Assembly: GCF_002954715.1 (NCBI RefSeq)
Contig: NZ_MSCP01000002.1
Coordinates: forward strand, 740,253-804,252
DNA: 64,000 nucleotides
Direction of reading: 5' to 3'
Source: Aliivibrio sifiae
Lineage (GTDB): Bacteria; Pseudomonadota; Gammaproteobacteria; Enterobacterales; Vibrionaceae
In this document: positions 27,354-36,702 of the stretch, in pieces
Position numbering within the stretch: position 1 is the stretch's first letter
How the letters are laid out: each line of letters starts with the position of its first letter
The notes under the pieces: model-generated
What the model saw: the letters and a program-made list of their open reading frames with translations, nothing else
What the model was told of the DNA's origin: nothing
Databases searched by the model: none
Translations under genes and position numbers: made by a program

Positions 27354-27458
27354 ATTATCTCCAAAATAGATGTTATTGTGTTTATTCTGTGATCAACTAA
27401 ACATATATCGAGAATGATGACAATTCCATGATTCAAACAAGGAAATTGTAAAAAAGTA

Positions 27459-28139
27459 TCACGCAATCGCTAAATATTTGTGTGTTTGTATAGAAAGTCG
27501 CCAATTTCTTTTGATGCAGGTTTCAATACAAAGTTCAGTAGCGCGTGGTTTTTGACTGATTGGTTGTAGTGCAATCGTAACATCGTCTAATAATTGTACG
27601 CCATCAAGCAGAGCTTCTAATTGTTCAATGTCTTTTTTTGTTCCAACAGGGTGTTTTATTTCGTTAGCGCGCATTAATGCTTCTTCTAATACAGGAAGCT
27701 TACCTTTCATATTGATTTTTGGTGACACTGTCACCCAAGTGTTGTCTGATGTCAAAATAGGGTAGGTACCACTGGTTTCTATTTGGCAACGGTAGCCATG
27801 TTGTTCTAACTCTTTTGTTAATGGCGTAAGATCATACATACATGGTTCACCACCTGTTATAACCATGTGTTTTGCTGTGTATCCTTGTTCATTAAGCATG
27901 CCTATGATTTGAGTGCTTGTCAGCTCTGTCCAGCTTGGTGCATCTTCTTTTTTAGCTAAAATCGTTGCTAAATCTGTTTTATCACTTAATTCAACGTCCC
28001 ATGTTTGTTTGGTATCACACCAAGAACAACCCACAGGGCAACCTTGTAAGCGTAAGAAAATAGAAGGAACTCCGGTGAATGTACCTTCACCTTGAATGGT
28101 TTCGAATAACTCATTAATTTTAAATGATGGCGCTGACAT
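27459..28139 (-). CDS. queE: 7-carboxy-7-deazaguanine synthase
   Basis: QueE is a radical SAM enzyme of queuosine and preQ0 synthesis that converts carboxy-tetrahydropterin into the deazaguanine ring. Seen: NELFETIQGEGTFTGVPSIFLRLQGC, then the cluster GCPVGCSWCDTK (the CxxxC-x-x-C arrangement typical of QueE), and VITGGEP. I start at ATG 28139 (MSAPSFKINELFETIQ); the longer frame begins with a hydrophobic run not found in the family. That gives 226 residues (E. coli 223). It is divergent from mlc. Other queuosine genes are not in the window. Confidence 0.93.
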   Translation of the reverse strand: MSAPSFKINELFETIQGEGTFTGVPSIFLRLQGCPVGCSWCDTKQTWDVELSDKTDLATILAKKEDAPSWTELTSTQIIGMLNEQGYTAKHMVITGGEPCMYDLTPLTKELEQHGYRCQIETSGTYPILTSDNTWVTVSPKINMKGKLPVLEEALMRANEIKHPVGTKKDIEQLEALLDGVQLLDDVTIALQPISQKPRATELCIETCIKRNWRLSIQTHKYLAIA

Positions 28140-28323
28140 AATTATTTTACTCAAATAAAAAACTATAAAAAATCGTAGGTGAAATACGTGCAAAAGTCGC
28201 ATTTTCAGTAAATATTTCATAATCTTCGTGATGCTTATCACGTAGGTTAATACTCAGACTTCACAATTTGTTCGCAAAGTAAAAAAATGAAATTAGACAC
28301 AAATTTATTTACTGGAGATACAC

Positions 28324-29538
28324 ATGTACGTGGCCCAACCCGGACACATTGATCACTTAAAACAAGTAAATGCTGGACGGGTTTATAAGCTTATTGACCA
28401 ACGTGGTCCTATCTCTCGAATAGACCTTTCTAAACAAAGTAATTTAGCTCCGGCTAGTATTACTAAAATTACACGTGAATTACTTGACGCACACCTTATC
28501 AAAGAAACGCAGGTACAAGAAGCAAATAGTCGTGGTCGACCTGCGATTGGCTTAGAAGTTGATAATGAAGGTTGGCAGTTTTTATCTTTGCGATTAGGTC
28601 GAGGTTACCTTACCATCGCATTGCACAGTCTTGGTGGCGAGCAAGTTATTGAAGAAAGGCAAACGATTAAAGAGATAGAGCAAGATGAGCTACTTGCAAA
28701 GTTACTTGCCGAGATTGAACTATTTTTTCAAAAACATTCTCGTATTTTAGGCAGGATAACAAGTATTTCAGTTTCTTTGCCGGGACTCGTCATTTCTTCT
28801 GAAGGGCTTGTTATTCAAATGCCACATTACAATGTGGACAATTTACCCCTTGGGTCTAAGATTTATGAAGCAACAGGATTGCCTGTATTTATTGGTAATG
28901 ATACTCGCAGCTGGGCATTAGCTGAAAAATTGTTTGGTAATTCTCAAAACTATGATAATTCAGTTTTAGTTTCTATCCATCACGGTGTTGGTGCCGGCAT
29001 CATAATGAACGGCGAAGTTTTGCAAGGCAGAACCGGTAATATTGGTGAGATGGGGCATATCAAAATCAATAAATTGGGTGCTCGTTGTCATTGCGGTAAT
29101 TCTGGTTGTCTTGAAACGGTTGCCAGTGCTAAAGCACTTAGAGAACAAGTCACAAATCTGATTAATAATGGACATCAAACCTCATTAAAAGACAAAGTAA
29201 TTACAATTGAGAATATTTGCTTAGCAGCTAATGAAGGCGATATTTTAGCAAAACAAGTAATTACTGAACTAGGGCATAATCTTGGTGAAGCGATCGCCAT
29301 TATGGTGAATTTGTTTAACCCAGAAATCGTATTGATTGGCGGTGAAATTAACCTTTCTAAAGAACTTCTTTACCCTGTTATCATGGATGCGATACAAAAC
29401 CAAGTATTGCCTTTATATGCTAAAGATACAAAGTTAGTTGAAAGTCGTTTTTATACTCAAGCAACGATGCCTGGTGCGGCGCTAGTTAAGCAAGCAATGT
29501 TTGATGGATCATTATTGATGAAAGTGATTGAAGGCTAA
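28324..29538 (+). CDS. mlc: Mlc-like glucose-responsive repressor, ROK family
   Basis: The 404-residue protein has an N-terminal winged helix (QPGHIDHLKQVNAGRVYKLI, RIDLSKQSNLAPASITKI) and a ROK domain with VSIHHGVGAGI, a zinc site GHIKINKLGARCHCGNSGC and the C-terminal AIMVNLFNPEIVLIGGEI. It follows E. coli Mlc more closely than NagC. Mlc represses PTS and glucose-uptake genes and is sequestered by dephosphorylated EIICB-Glc. GGAG lies about 7 nt before the ATG. It is monocistronic with its own terminator and divergent from queE. Confidence 0.9.
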   Translation: MYVAQPGHIDHLKQVNAGRVYKLIDQRGPISRIDLSKQSNLAPASITKITRELLDAHLIKETQVQEANSRGRPAIGLEVDNEGWQFLSLRLGRGYLTIALHSLGGEQVIEERQTIKEIEQDELLAKLLAEIELFFQKHSRILGRITSISVSLPGLVISSEGLVIQMPHYNVDNLPLGSKIYEATGLPVFIGNDTRSWALAEKLFGNSQNYDNSVLVSIHHGVGAGIIMNGEVLQGRTGNIGEMGHIKINKLGARCHCGNSGCLETVASAKALREQVTNLINNGHQTSLKDKVITIENICLAANEGDILAKQVITELGHNLGEAIAIMVNLFNPEIVLIGGEINLSKELLYPVIMDAIQNQVLPLYAKDTKLVESRFYTQATMPGAALVKQAMFDGSLLMKVIEG

Positions 29539-29577
29539 GATAATTACTGGAATTGGTATTATTTTATCTATGTAAAT

Positions 29578-29607
29578 AAAAAGAGCAGCCACTAAGCTGC
29601 TCTTTTT
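29578..29607. terminator. Terminator after mlc
   Basis: A 12-bp perfect stem (29578-29589 with 29596-29607; GCAGC/GCTGC core) with a 6-nt loop and T-run; A-runs make it usable for the converging ltaE gene too. Confidence 0.92.
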
Positions 29608-29682
29608 ATTTGATTTATTTTTTATACAAATTGAGATTAGTATCTAATGATGTCACTGACATGAATTAGTATTAATTTAAAG

Positions 29683-30690
29683 CTAGACTTCGTTTTTTAG
29701 AAACTCAACAAACGTATCAATGTCCTGTTTTGCAATGTCTTTATGAGTAACAAAACGAATAGGGTTACCAGCAGAAATTAAAATATCTTGTTCTTGAGCG
29801 TGTTGAACAATCGTATGTATATCGACTTTGCTATCTAAGCGGGCAAACACAATGTTAGTTTGAATATGTTCAACATTGACTGAAAATCCACTCACAGTAT
29901 TAAGTTGTTCTGCTAAATATTTAGCATTGCTGTGATCGACTGTAAGTTGTGAAACTTGTTCGGTTAAAGCAAGTTTACCTGCTGCCGCTAGAATTCCAGC
30001 CTGACGCATGCCACCGCCTAGCATTTTCCTGATGCGTCGTGCTTTTTGTATATACTCTTTAGTGCCTAACAATAAAGAGCCAACAGGTGCTGATAAGCCT
30101 TTAGATAAACAAATAGTCATACTATCAAAATGCTGAGCAATCTCTTTAATATCGACATTTAGTGCGACTGCTGCGTTATACACACGAGCACCATCAAGAT
30201 GAAGTTGTAGGTTATGCTTATTTACGAACTCACGAGCTTCGACTAAATAGCTAAGAGGGAGGACTTTACCGTTAATGGTATTTTCTAAACTAAGCAGCTT
30301 TGTTCGTGCAAAATGAAAGTCATCTGCTTTAATGGCCGCTTCTAATTTTTGAAAACAAAGTGAGCCATCAGGGTTATTCTCTATTGGTTGGGGTTGAATC
30401 GACCCTAAAACTGCTGCACCACCAGCTTCATATTTATAATTATGAGCTTGCTGACCACATAAATACTCATCACCACGTTCACAATGAGCCATCAAACCTA
30501 GAAGGTTGGCTTGAGTTCCTGATGAAGTAAAAATTGCCGCTTCAAAACCATGTCGTTTAGCGGTCCATGCCTCAAGTTCGTTTACTGTTGGGTCATCCCC
30601 ATACACATCATCACCAACTAAAGCGTTTGCCATTGCATCACGCATAGCTTGGGTGGGTCTTGTTACTGTATCTGAGCGAAAATCAATCAT
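29683..30690 (-). CDS. ltaE: Low-specificity L-threonine aldolase
   Basis: The PLP enzyme cleaves L-threonine and L-allo-threonine into glycine and acetaldehyde. The 335-residue sequence starts [20 protein letters not shown], with [39 protein letters not shown] and the pyridoxal lysine in [14 protein letters not shown]. Length matches E. coli LtaE (333). A strong Shine-Dalgarno AAGGAAGT precedes ATG 30690. It is divergent from ravA across a 356-nt gap. Confidence 0.95.
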   Translation of the reverse strand: MIDFRSDTVTRPTQAMRDAMANALVGDDVYGDDPTVNELEAWTAKRHGFEAAIFTSSGTQANLLGLMAHCERGDEYLCGQQAHNYKYEAGGAAVLGSIQPQPIENNPDGSLCFQKLEAAIKADDFHFARTKLLSLENTINGKVLPLSYLVEAREFVNKHNLQLHLDGARVYNAAVALNVDIKEIAQHFDSMTICLSKGLSAPVGSLLLGTKEYIQKARRIRKMLGGGMRQAGILAAAGKLALTEQVSQLTVDHSNAKYLAEQLNTVSGFSVNVEHIQTNIVFARLDSKVDIHTIVQHAQEQDILISAGNPIRFVTHKDIAKQDIDTFVEFLKNEV

Positions 30691-31046
30691 GTTACTTCCT
30701 TGCGTTAGCCGTAATGTTTAAAGGAGTCATTAGGCTGTTATTATTTTGGTTCTATTTTTAATAAACGATAACATAGTGTTTATGTATGTGAAAATAATGT
30801 CGACAACATCTTTTTACATACGCCAGAGCGACTAATACGACTCACTTCCGATTAAAACATCTTAGTGATAGAGTTAAAGGTAACTATAAAAAATGCATAT
30901 CAAAAAGAGCGAAATTTCTAAAATACGACTAATTGGTTAGTTAAAGTGATTGTTTATTAAGCGATTATAGAAATATGTAACTATAATGAGTAAAGAAATT
31001 ACATTATACTCAATGTCATATGACATCAGAATTGTAAGGGAATGTA
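30691..31046. other. 356-nt divergent intergenic region between ltaE and ravA
   Basis: No reading frame is convincing. It holds a 14-nt exact match to the bacteriophage T7 promoter core (TAATACGACTCACT, 30833-30846) that then departs from consensus, and, near ravA, a TATACT -10-like element followed by a perfect palindrome (31013-31026). The rest shows nothing clear. Confidence 0.6.
31005..31026 (+). promoter_or_regulatory. Candidate ravA promoter and overlapping palindrome
   Basis: A -10-like TATACT at 31005-31010 is followed at 31013-31026 by the perfect 14-nt palindrome ATGTCATATGACAT, which would cover the likely transcription start. It could be an operator. The ravA Shine-Dalgarno AAGGGA follows. 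No good -35 is seen. Confidence 0.4.
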
Positions 31047-32696
31047 ATGCAATGTAACTCAATTAGAACCAGTGCAGAACGCGCATTGTTATCAGAACGA
31101 ATTCAAAAACTGACAACAGCCTTGTCTGATGGCGTATATGAAAGGGAAGACACCATGAGGCTGTGTTTGCTTGCTGCACTTGCCGGAGAAAGTGTTTTTT
31201 TACTCGGTCCACCTGGCATAGCCAAAAGCTTAATCGCTAAGCGTTTGATTAAGGCTTTTGATAACAGTAGTTATTTTGAATACTTGATGACGCGATTCTC
31301 AACGCCAGAAGAAGTATTTGGTCCATTATCAATTCAAGAATTAAAAGACAATGGTAAATATGTACGTTTGACCGAAGGTTACTTGCCTAATGCTCAAGTC
31401 GTATTTTTAGATGAGATCTGGAAAGCGGGTCCTGCAATCTTAAATACCTTACTAACCGTTGTTAATGAAAAAACATTTAAAAATGGCAGTGAAATCCTTC
31501 CTGTTCCTATGCGATTACTTATTTCAGCGTCTAATGAACTACCAGATGAAGACAGTGGTTTAGATGCGCTTTATGATCGAATGCTAGTTCGAGTGTTTGT
31601 AAACCGTATTCAAAATAAAAATAACTTCAAATCGATGTTAATGACTGGAACAATTCAGGAAACTGAAGTTGACCCATCTCTTGTGGTTACTGATGCAGAA
31701 TATCATCAATGGCAAAAAGAGTTTGATGGCTTAACATTATCTGAAGAAGTGTTTGAAAAGCTTTTTGAACTTAAATCAATGCTAGAGAAAAATAATTCAT
31801 CTTATGATGACGATCTTTATGTATCCGATCGCCGGTGGAAAAAATCAGTTAAATTACTGAAAGCGTCGGCATTTTTCAGCGGACGTGATGAAATCAACCC
31901 AATGGATTTACTATTGCTGCAAGATTGCTTATGGACTACGCCTGAAAACCGTGAGCAAGTAAGGGAAAGCATTAGAAAGTTTGCTTCCGAAAAAGCATTT
32001 GATCAAAAAAATGTATCGATGAATATTGAGATGATCCAAGCTGATATTATTGAAATGGAAGCCGCGGTATTAGTTGAACAAAGCATCAATTTTCATATTG
32101 AAGCGACCGGTAACCGATTAATGAAAAAAGAAAGCTTCGAGTTCGATTTTCATAAAGGAAAAAGATATAGCGTTGGCTCGGCACATCAGTTAATTAAACT
32201 AGTAATGCTGCAATCAAATATGTCCGTTTCAGAGAGTGAAAAGGGTGATAGCCGTTGGGTTTATGTAAACCCTGATGATATTGCAAAGCAGATGAAAGAA
32301 GGCAGAGCCGTTGTTTATGGCTATGTGAATCAAAATCCAAATTTATGCGCGTTGAATTTGGAACTAGATGCCGATTCCAGATTAGTAATCAAAGATATCG
32401 CAAATCGCTCTGTTCTTGTTGGTATGGTTGGCCATAATGATCCTGAACAAAGCCAATTTGAGCAATGGGAACAAAATATTGCGTTGAATAATTCAAAGTT
32501 GAGTGACGCAGATCATCAATTGAGAAAAAGCAGAGCTCAATTCCATGCTGCGCTTCCACATAACTTTATTGAAGAGAATTTACCGTCAGTTATCGAAAGT
32601 AGTCTACAGTTATTAGCTCAACGAATTGAAGATTGTAAAACTCAATTTGAAAGCACAAGCCGTAGAGTGTTGAAGTTTAGTGAATATTATTCTTAA
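31047..32696 (+). CDS. ravA: MoxR-type AAA+ ATPase RavA
   Basis: The 549-residue protein is a MoxR-family AAA+ ATPase that works with ViaA; in E. coli it interacts with LdcI and with respiratory Fe-S enzymes such as fumarate reductase. Walker A is GPPGIAKS (residues ~55-62), Walker B is VVFLDEIWK (with the MoxR-type tryptophan), sensor region LLISASNELP, and FSTPEEVFGPLSI is characteristic of RavA. The C-terminal LARA-like part is present and the length is close to E. coli (498) with a longer tail. AGGGA precedes the ATG. viaA follows after 33 nt. Confidence 0.93.
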   Translation: MQCNSIRTSAERALLSERIQKLTTALSDGVYEREDTMRLCLLAALAGESVFLLGPPGIAKSLIAKRLIKAFDNSSYFEYLMTRFSTPEEVFGPLSIQELKDNGKYVRLTEGYLPNAQVVFLDEIWKAGPAILNTLLTVVNEKTFKNGSEILPVPMRLLISASNELPDEDSGLDALYDRMLVRVFVNRIQNKNNFKSMLMTGTIQETEVDPSLVVTDAEYHQWQKEFDGLTLSEEVFEKLFELKSMLEKNNSSYDDDLYVSDRRWKKSVKLLKASAFFSGRDEINPMDLLLLQDCLWTTPENREQVRESIRKFASEKAFDQKNVSMNIEMIQADIIEMEAAVLVEQSINFHIEATGNRLMKKESFEFDFHKGKRYSVGSAHQLIKLVMLQSNMSVSESEKGDSRWVYVNPDDIAKQMKEGRAVVYGYVNQNPNLCALNLELDADSRLVIKDIANRSVLVGMVGHNDPEQSQFEQWEQNIALNNSKLSDADHQLRKSRAQFHAALPHNFIEENLPSVIESSLQLLAQRIEDCKTQFESTSRRVLKFSEYYS

Positions 32697-32729
32697 TTTA
32701 ATCTCGTATTATTACTCACAAGGAAATGT

Positions 32730-34178
32730 ATGTTAGGTGCTGACGCGTTAAATTTGGTTATGATGGTTGCAGAATCAGGGATGATAGATTCTTCGATTGC
32801 AGAGGTTTTATCTAGACCTCAATTTTTAACCGCAGCAAAATCAAATCCTAATATTAAGCCTACCATTAAAAATCATATTTTAAAGTGGAGAGGCAAAGTT
32901 AAGCATAAAATGACAAAAGTATGTGAAACCGAACGTATTCAGGAAGAGTTAGCATTATATCAAGAAGTTATTCATTGGACTGAAGATGAGTTTTATCAGC
33001 AGATAGATAATGTTGTGACTAAATTAGAATGGCATTCTTCATTTTATATTGAAGCGAGCAAATTGGTTAACAACAACAAAGGGTTAATGAATCCTATGTT
33101 TCCTCGCTTCTTTTGTGAGCGTTGGTATGAAAGTCTCTCTGATGCGATTAAGAAAGCACAGCTGACCGAATTAAAAGAAGATAAAGAAAAACTTCTTGCT
33201 GATCTGTATCAACGTATTGAAACCTTAAAAACAATGGAATCAGTAGCCGCTGAAGGAGACGAAGCTCAGATTGGTAAACTATGGGATATGGCTTCAGCAA
33301 AGTTAACTAAGTCCAATGTAGATATCATGAAGCTTCATGCTCGTTTTTTAAGTAAAAATAAAGGACTGCAAGATATCGCGTCCAAGCTTGGACGCATGGC
33401 AAATGAAGCGCCAGATCATGACCGCTCTCAAGCACAGGCCGAAGAAGTAAAAGTGGTGGAAGAAAAAAGTGATTTTGTCACCGATGATATTGTAGGGATA
33501 CAAGAGGGCGATGATCTTAGTCGTTTGTTACCAAATGAAACCTTATTTTTATCTCACCCTGAACTTGAGGTTATTTTTTATCAACATCTTGTAGATAAAC
33601 GCCTGATGAATTACCGCATGGAAGGAGCTGATAGAAAATTACGCAAAGTTACCGCACATTCTAGGGCTGCAAGTGATACATTAATTGAAAAAGGACCATT
33701 TGTTGTTTGTGTTGATGCGTCAGGTTCAATGAGTGGTTTTCCTGAACAATGTGCTAAAGCATTAGCGTATGGATTGATGCAGATAGCATTAGCTGAAGAA
33801 AGAGATTGCTACGTCATCCTTTTTTCTACGCAACAAATCACCTATGAGTTAACAAAACAAGATGGATTGAAAGAAGTTGCAGACTTTTTGTCGTATAAGT
33901 TTCATGGTGGAACAGATCTAGAGCCTGTACTTGAACAGTCGATTGAGCTTATGCATGGTGATAAGTATAAGAATGCAGATTTGGTCGTGTTATCTGATTT
34001 TATTGCGTCTACGCAATCAGAGCATATTGATGCGATGGTTCAAGAGGTAAAGCAACACCAAAATAGATTTCATGCAGTATGCTTATCCAAATATGGAAAT
34101 CCAGCATTAATGGCGATGTTTGATCATACATGGTCTTATCATCCATCAATGCTAGGTAGATTAACGCAAATTAGATAA
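32730..34178 (+). CDS. viaA: VWA-domain protein ViaA
   Basis: ViaA is the von Willebrand A partner that stimulates RavA's ATPase. The 482-residue protein is helical in its first ~310 residues and has a C-terminal VWA domain with the metal-dependent adhesion site DASGSMSG (near residues 331-338), a conserved threonine in FHGGTDLEPVL and aspartate in VVLSDFIAS. Length matches E. coli ViaA (483). An AAGGAAATGT sequence lies just upstream of ATG 32730. It forms an operon with ravA. Confidence 0.93.
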   Translation: MLGADALNLVMMVAESGMIDSSIAEVLSRPQFLTAAKSNPNIKPTIKNHILKWRGKVKHKMTKVCETERIQEELALYQEVIHWTEDEFYQQIDNVVTKLEWHSSFYIEASKLVNNNKGLMNPMFPRFFCERWYESLSDAIKKAQLTELKEDKEKLLADLYQRIETLKTMESVAAEGDEAQIGKLWDMASAKLTKSNVDIMKLHARFLSKNKGLQDIASKLGRMANEAPDHDRSQAQAEEVKVVEEKSDFVTDDIVGIQEGDDLSRLLPNETLFLSHPELEVIFYQHLVDKRLMNYRMEGADRKLRKVTAHSRAASDTLIEKGPFVVCVDASGSMSGFPEQCAKALAYGLMQIALAEERDCYVILFSTQQITYELTKQDGLKEVADFLSYKFHGGTDLEPVLEQSIELMHGDKYKNADLVVLSDFIASTQSEHIDAMVQEVKQHQNRFHAVCLSKYGNPALMAMFDHTWSYHPSMLGRLTQIR

Positions 34179-34182
34179 TGCG

Positions 34183-34428
34183 TTATTCCTCATCTTTCAC
34201 AAAGCGAACTTTACTAAAACCTAATTTAGAAAAGTAGCTGTGACGAAAATCCTTAACTGCACCGGGGTTGCTTGATGCCATTTCTACTTGTTTTAGCATT
34301 GTATCAAATTTAGAGATATCAATACCTTCAGCAGCCGCCGCTGCTTCAAATGGGCCGTGGAATTCACGGAACGAAAAAGCAATTTCTTTCGTTTCTGATT
34401 TATAAGTGTAACGAACGGTACGAGCCAT
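34183..34428 (-). CDS. Small conserved protein, DUF2960-like
   Basis: The product is 81 residues from ATG 34428 (MARTVRYTYKSETKEIAFSF); the longer frame to 34470 overlaps the upstream gene's stop region and adds no plausible sequence. It is soluble, with a basic N-terminus and an alanine-rich helix. I believe it belongs to the gammaproteobacterial DUF2960 family, of unknown function, from the pattern YTYKxExKEIxFSFRxFH. It sits 46 nt after the neighbouring minus-strand gene and is probably co-transcribed, converging with viaA only 4 nt away. Confidence 0.7.
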   Translation of the reverse strand: MARTVRYTYKSETKEIAFSFREFHGPFEAAAAAEGIDISKFDTMLKQVEMASSNPGAVKDFRHSYFSKLGFSKVRFVKDEE

Positions 34429-34473
34429 TATTATTCCTCGAAAAAGGATAGTCGAAACCATCCTTTTCATTAA

Positions 34474-34911
34474 TTACTTTTTGAAGATTTCAGCAAGTTC
34501 ACGTTTCATGATTGGGTCACGACGTGCTTTCTTAATTTGCTTAACAAGATCTTTAACACAGTTGTGTAGAACTTGATCAAGCAGTTGAGAACGGTATTCT
34601 GCTTGTGCATCTTCATCCATGTTTTCAGGAAGCTCGATAGTTTCGAATTCCGCCATGAAATCATAACCAGCGTAGCTTTGACTTAAAGAAACTAATGCAT
34701 GAAATTGCTCAAAGTTGTCTAATACTTTTTGAGCACTTGCTGGCATTTCATCCCAAGATTCACGAACAGCAACTTCTGCTACTTCATGAACAGAAACAAG
34801 CATGTGCCACATTTCTTCAGGAACGCTTTCAAACTCAATTACTTTTTTAAGTTCTGGAGAGATAGTTGCTAAATCAATAGCTTCTTTTTGTGTGTTTTCA
34901 ACTTCAGACAT
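34474..34911 (-). CDS. Conserved protein, DUF3069-like
   Basis: The 145-residue product starts at ATG 34911 (MSEVENTQKEAIDL), seven nt after GAGA; ATG 34917 is too near. It is acidic, helical and soluble, with a lysine-rich C-terminal helix (KDLVKQIKKARRD). I recognise it as the vibrio DUF3069 type with moderate confidence; function unknown. It leads the two-gene minus-strand unit with the DUF2960-like gene. Confidence 0.7.
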   Translation of the reverse strand: MSEVENTQKEAIDLATISPELKKVIEFESVPEEMWHMLVSVHEVAEVAVRESWDEMPASAQKVLDNFEQFHALVSLSQSYAGYDFMAEFETIELPENMDEDAQAEYRSQLLDQVLHNCVKDLVKQIKKARRDPIMKRELAEIFKK

Positions 34912-35117
34912 GGGCATTTCTCGTCATATAAAAAATAAATGGTAACCAGACCACAAAAAATGTCAATTCTATTCATTGCAGTATAGGAAAATAGCATCCT
35001 AATTGTTCTATTTAGAAGCAAAAATAAGGAATAAAGGTCACAAAAGCAGGGTTTAAAGTAAAGAAATCACCATCTAGGTCGATAAAAGGGTCAGGAATAT
35101 TATTACTCGGGTTAATC

Positions 35118-35750
35118 ATGCTTAAAATTTTATCACTATGTACTTCATTGTTACTGATCGGTTGTGCTCCAATGGGGAATAATTTATTAGATACCGCACC
35201 TAAGACCAAAGATGATGCTCCATTTCCAACATTTGAAGATCCAGCAAATCAATCACCAGAAAAAAGTGAATCTGTTGATGCTGAGATAACAAGTCCGTTA
35301 ACTGGACCAAATGGTGAATTGAAAGACGATGACATGAGAAAGGTAGCATCTCAACTTTCTGAACTTGGTGTTATTTATCATGAAGTCAATGGTGATCAAC
35401 TTGTTATTAGTATTCAAGAGAAAGTTCATTTTTCAAGTGCAAAGGCAGAGTTAACGCCACTGGCTAAAAATTTATTAAATAAATTGATAGCAGTGATGGC
35501 AACGAAGCCTGAGCTTGCTTTGGTTCTTGATGGGCATACTGATAAAACAGGTAACTCAGTCAGTAACCAGAATCTGTCAGAAATGCGCTCTAACGAAGTT
35601 CGCCGTTATTTATTAGACAACAGACTGGATGCCGGCCAATTGTATTCGCGTGGATTTGGTGAGTATCTTCCATTGTGTGATAACGAAACAATGTTAGGTC
35701 GAAAATGCAATCGCCGCGTTGAAATTACGATATTAAAGATTCACTGGTAA
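35118..35750 (+). CDS. OmpA-family lipoprotein
   Basis: The 210-residue precursor has a lipobox LLIGC with the lipidated cysteine at residue 16, an acidic linker to about residue 75, and a C-terminal OmpA-like peptidoglycan-binding domain (about 95-207): VHFSSAKAELTPLAKNLL, LVLDGHTDKTGN, RSNEVRRYLL and SRGFGEYLP. The aspartate and arginine that grip diaminopimelate are present. It should sit in the outer membrane facing the periplasm and bind murein. The gene is alone, with a terminator after it. Confidence 0.88.
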   Translation: MLKILSLCTSLLLIGCAPMGNNLLDTAPKTKDDAPFPTFEDPANQSPEKSESVDAEITSPLTGPNGELKDDDMRKVASQLSELGVIYHEVNGDQLVISIQEKVHFSSAKAELTPLAKNLLNKLIAVMATKPELALVLDGHTDKTGNSVSNQNLSEMRSNEVRRYLLDNRLDAGQLYSRGFGEYLPLCDNETMLGRKCNRRVEITILKIHW

Positions 35751-35771
35751 AGATAAGATTGAAGATAAAGC

Positions 35772-35803
35772 AAACCAGATAAGGTGTTATCCCTATCTGG
35801 TTT
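35772..35803. terminator. Terminator between OmpA-like gene and creA
   Basis: A 10-bp stem (AAACCAGATA with TATCTGGTTT), 12-nt loop, flanked by T-rich sequence on the + strand, between convergent genes. Confidence 0.75.
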
Positions 35804-35811
35804 ATTTATTT

Positions 35812-36282
35812 TTATTGAGTAGATATTGGTTGCTCTTGGTATGCTTTTGTTCCCCATAATGGCACTGTAGACAAACTATGCTTGAAACTGCCATCGGTCT
35901 CTTTAGTTGTATAAGACAAGTAGAGAAGGGTTTGGTTATCTGCATCGTAGATGCGTCTAACTTTCATCGATTTGAAGAAAATACTTTTTGATTGTTTAAA
36001 GACAACTTCACCAGATTTACTTCTATCGATATTAGCGATCATCTCTGGTGTAATTTCGCCAGTTTGACGACAAGAAATAGAGCTGTCACTTGGATCAGAA
36101 AGGCTTAAGTTAGCTTCAATAGAGGCGATATGGCAAGTTACCCCCGGAATTTTCTCATCATCTAAGTTTGAAATTTTTATATCTTTCATGGTAAACATAC
36201 CAAGCGAGACGTCACCAACTTCATTATCTGAACAAGCCGTAAGCATTGCTGTGAGACTTAGTGCAAAAATAATTTTTTTCAT
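35812..36282 (-). CDS. creA: CreA-family lipoprotein
   Basis: The 156-residue precursor starts at ATG 36282 with the signal MKKIIFALSLTAMLTAC, where the cysteine at 17 fits a lipobox; E. coli CreA has a related N-terminus. CreA signatures are GVTCHIASIEANLSLSDPSD, ISCRQTGEI and SIFFKSMKVRRIYD. Function is unknown in the family; E. coli creA heads the creABCD operon, but no creBCD is here. It is convergent with the OmpA-like gene. Confidence 0.85.
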   Translation of the reverse strand: MKKIIFALSLTAMLTACSDNEVGDVSLGMFTMKDIKISNLDDEKIPGVTCHIASIEANLSLSDPSDSSISCRQTGEITPEMIANIDRSKSGEVVFKQSKSIFFKSMKVRRIYDADNQTLLYLSYTTKETDGSFKHSLSTVPLWGTKAYQEQPISTQ

Positions 36283-36492
36283 TAAAGATTCTCTGATTTT
36301 AAACGATATAAAAGAGTGTAGCATAAGTGCAATTCGATTTGAGCATGACCTCATGTTAAAAGGATAAACGATGTCATGACTTTGGCATATAAAAATTAAG
36401 TACGAGCGTGGAAGTCGAGTAACAAATTGATTTCTGAATTAGTAAAAGTGTATTAGTATCTATTTTATAAAATGTGAGAGTGGAGATATATC

Positions 36493-36606
36493 TTGAAAAA
36501 ACAAATAATTACAGCTGCCATTATGGTTCTTTTGTTAAGTGGTTGTAGTTCTCCATCACAACCGAGTATGTGTGTTCCAGACTTTTGTAATATCTGGGGA
36601 CAATGA
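36493..36606 (+). CDS. Small lipoprotein of 37 aa
   Basis: The 37-codon frame begins with TTG at 36493, preceded by GGAG at 36482-36485. It reads as a short basic start (MKKQ), a hydrophobic stretch and a lipobox LLLSGC with cysteine 18, then about 20 residues ending FCNIWGQ and containing two more cysteines. The combination of ribosome site, signal peptide and lipobox supports a real gene that standard size cutoffs miss. It is divergent from creA. Function unknown. Confidence 0.7.
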   Translation: MKKQIITAAIMVLLLSGCSSPSQPSMCVPDFCNIWGQ

Positions 36607-36702
36607 TTTTTATCGTCTCATTTTTATTGTTAGATTCAACGTATCTATTTAATTAAATTAAGCCTATAATCAACAGGTTCAAGACATTGTTAGGATTTTA
36701 GA

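Noticed and set aside
30833-30846. T7 promoter-like match as a functional promoter
   Set aside because: The -3 to +6 initiation part differs from consensus and no T7-type polymerase gene is seen; kept only as a curiosity in findings.
34986-35209. Minus-strand frame of 65 codons across the OmpA-like start
   Set aside because: It overlaps the signal peptide of a clear OmpA-like lipoprotein and has no recognisable features.
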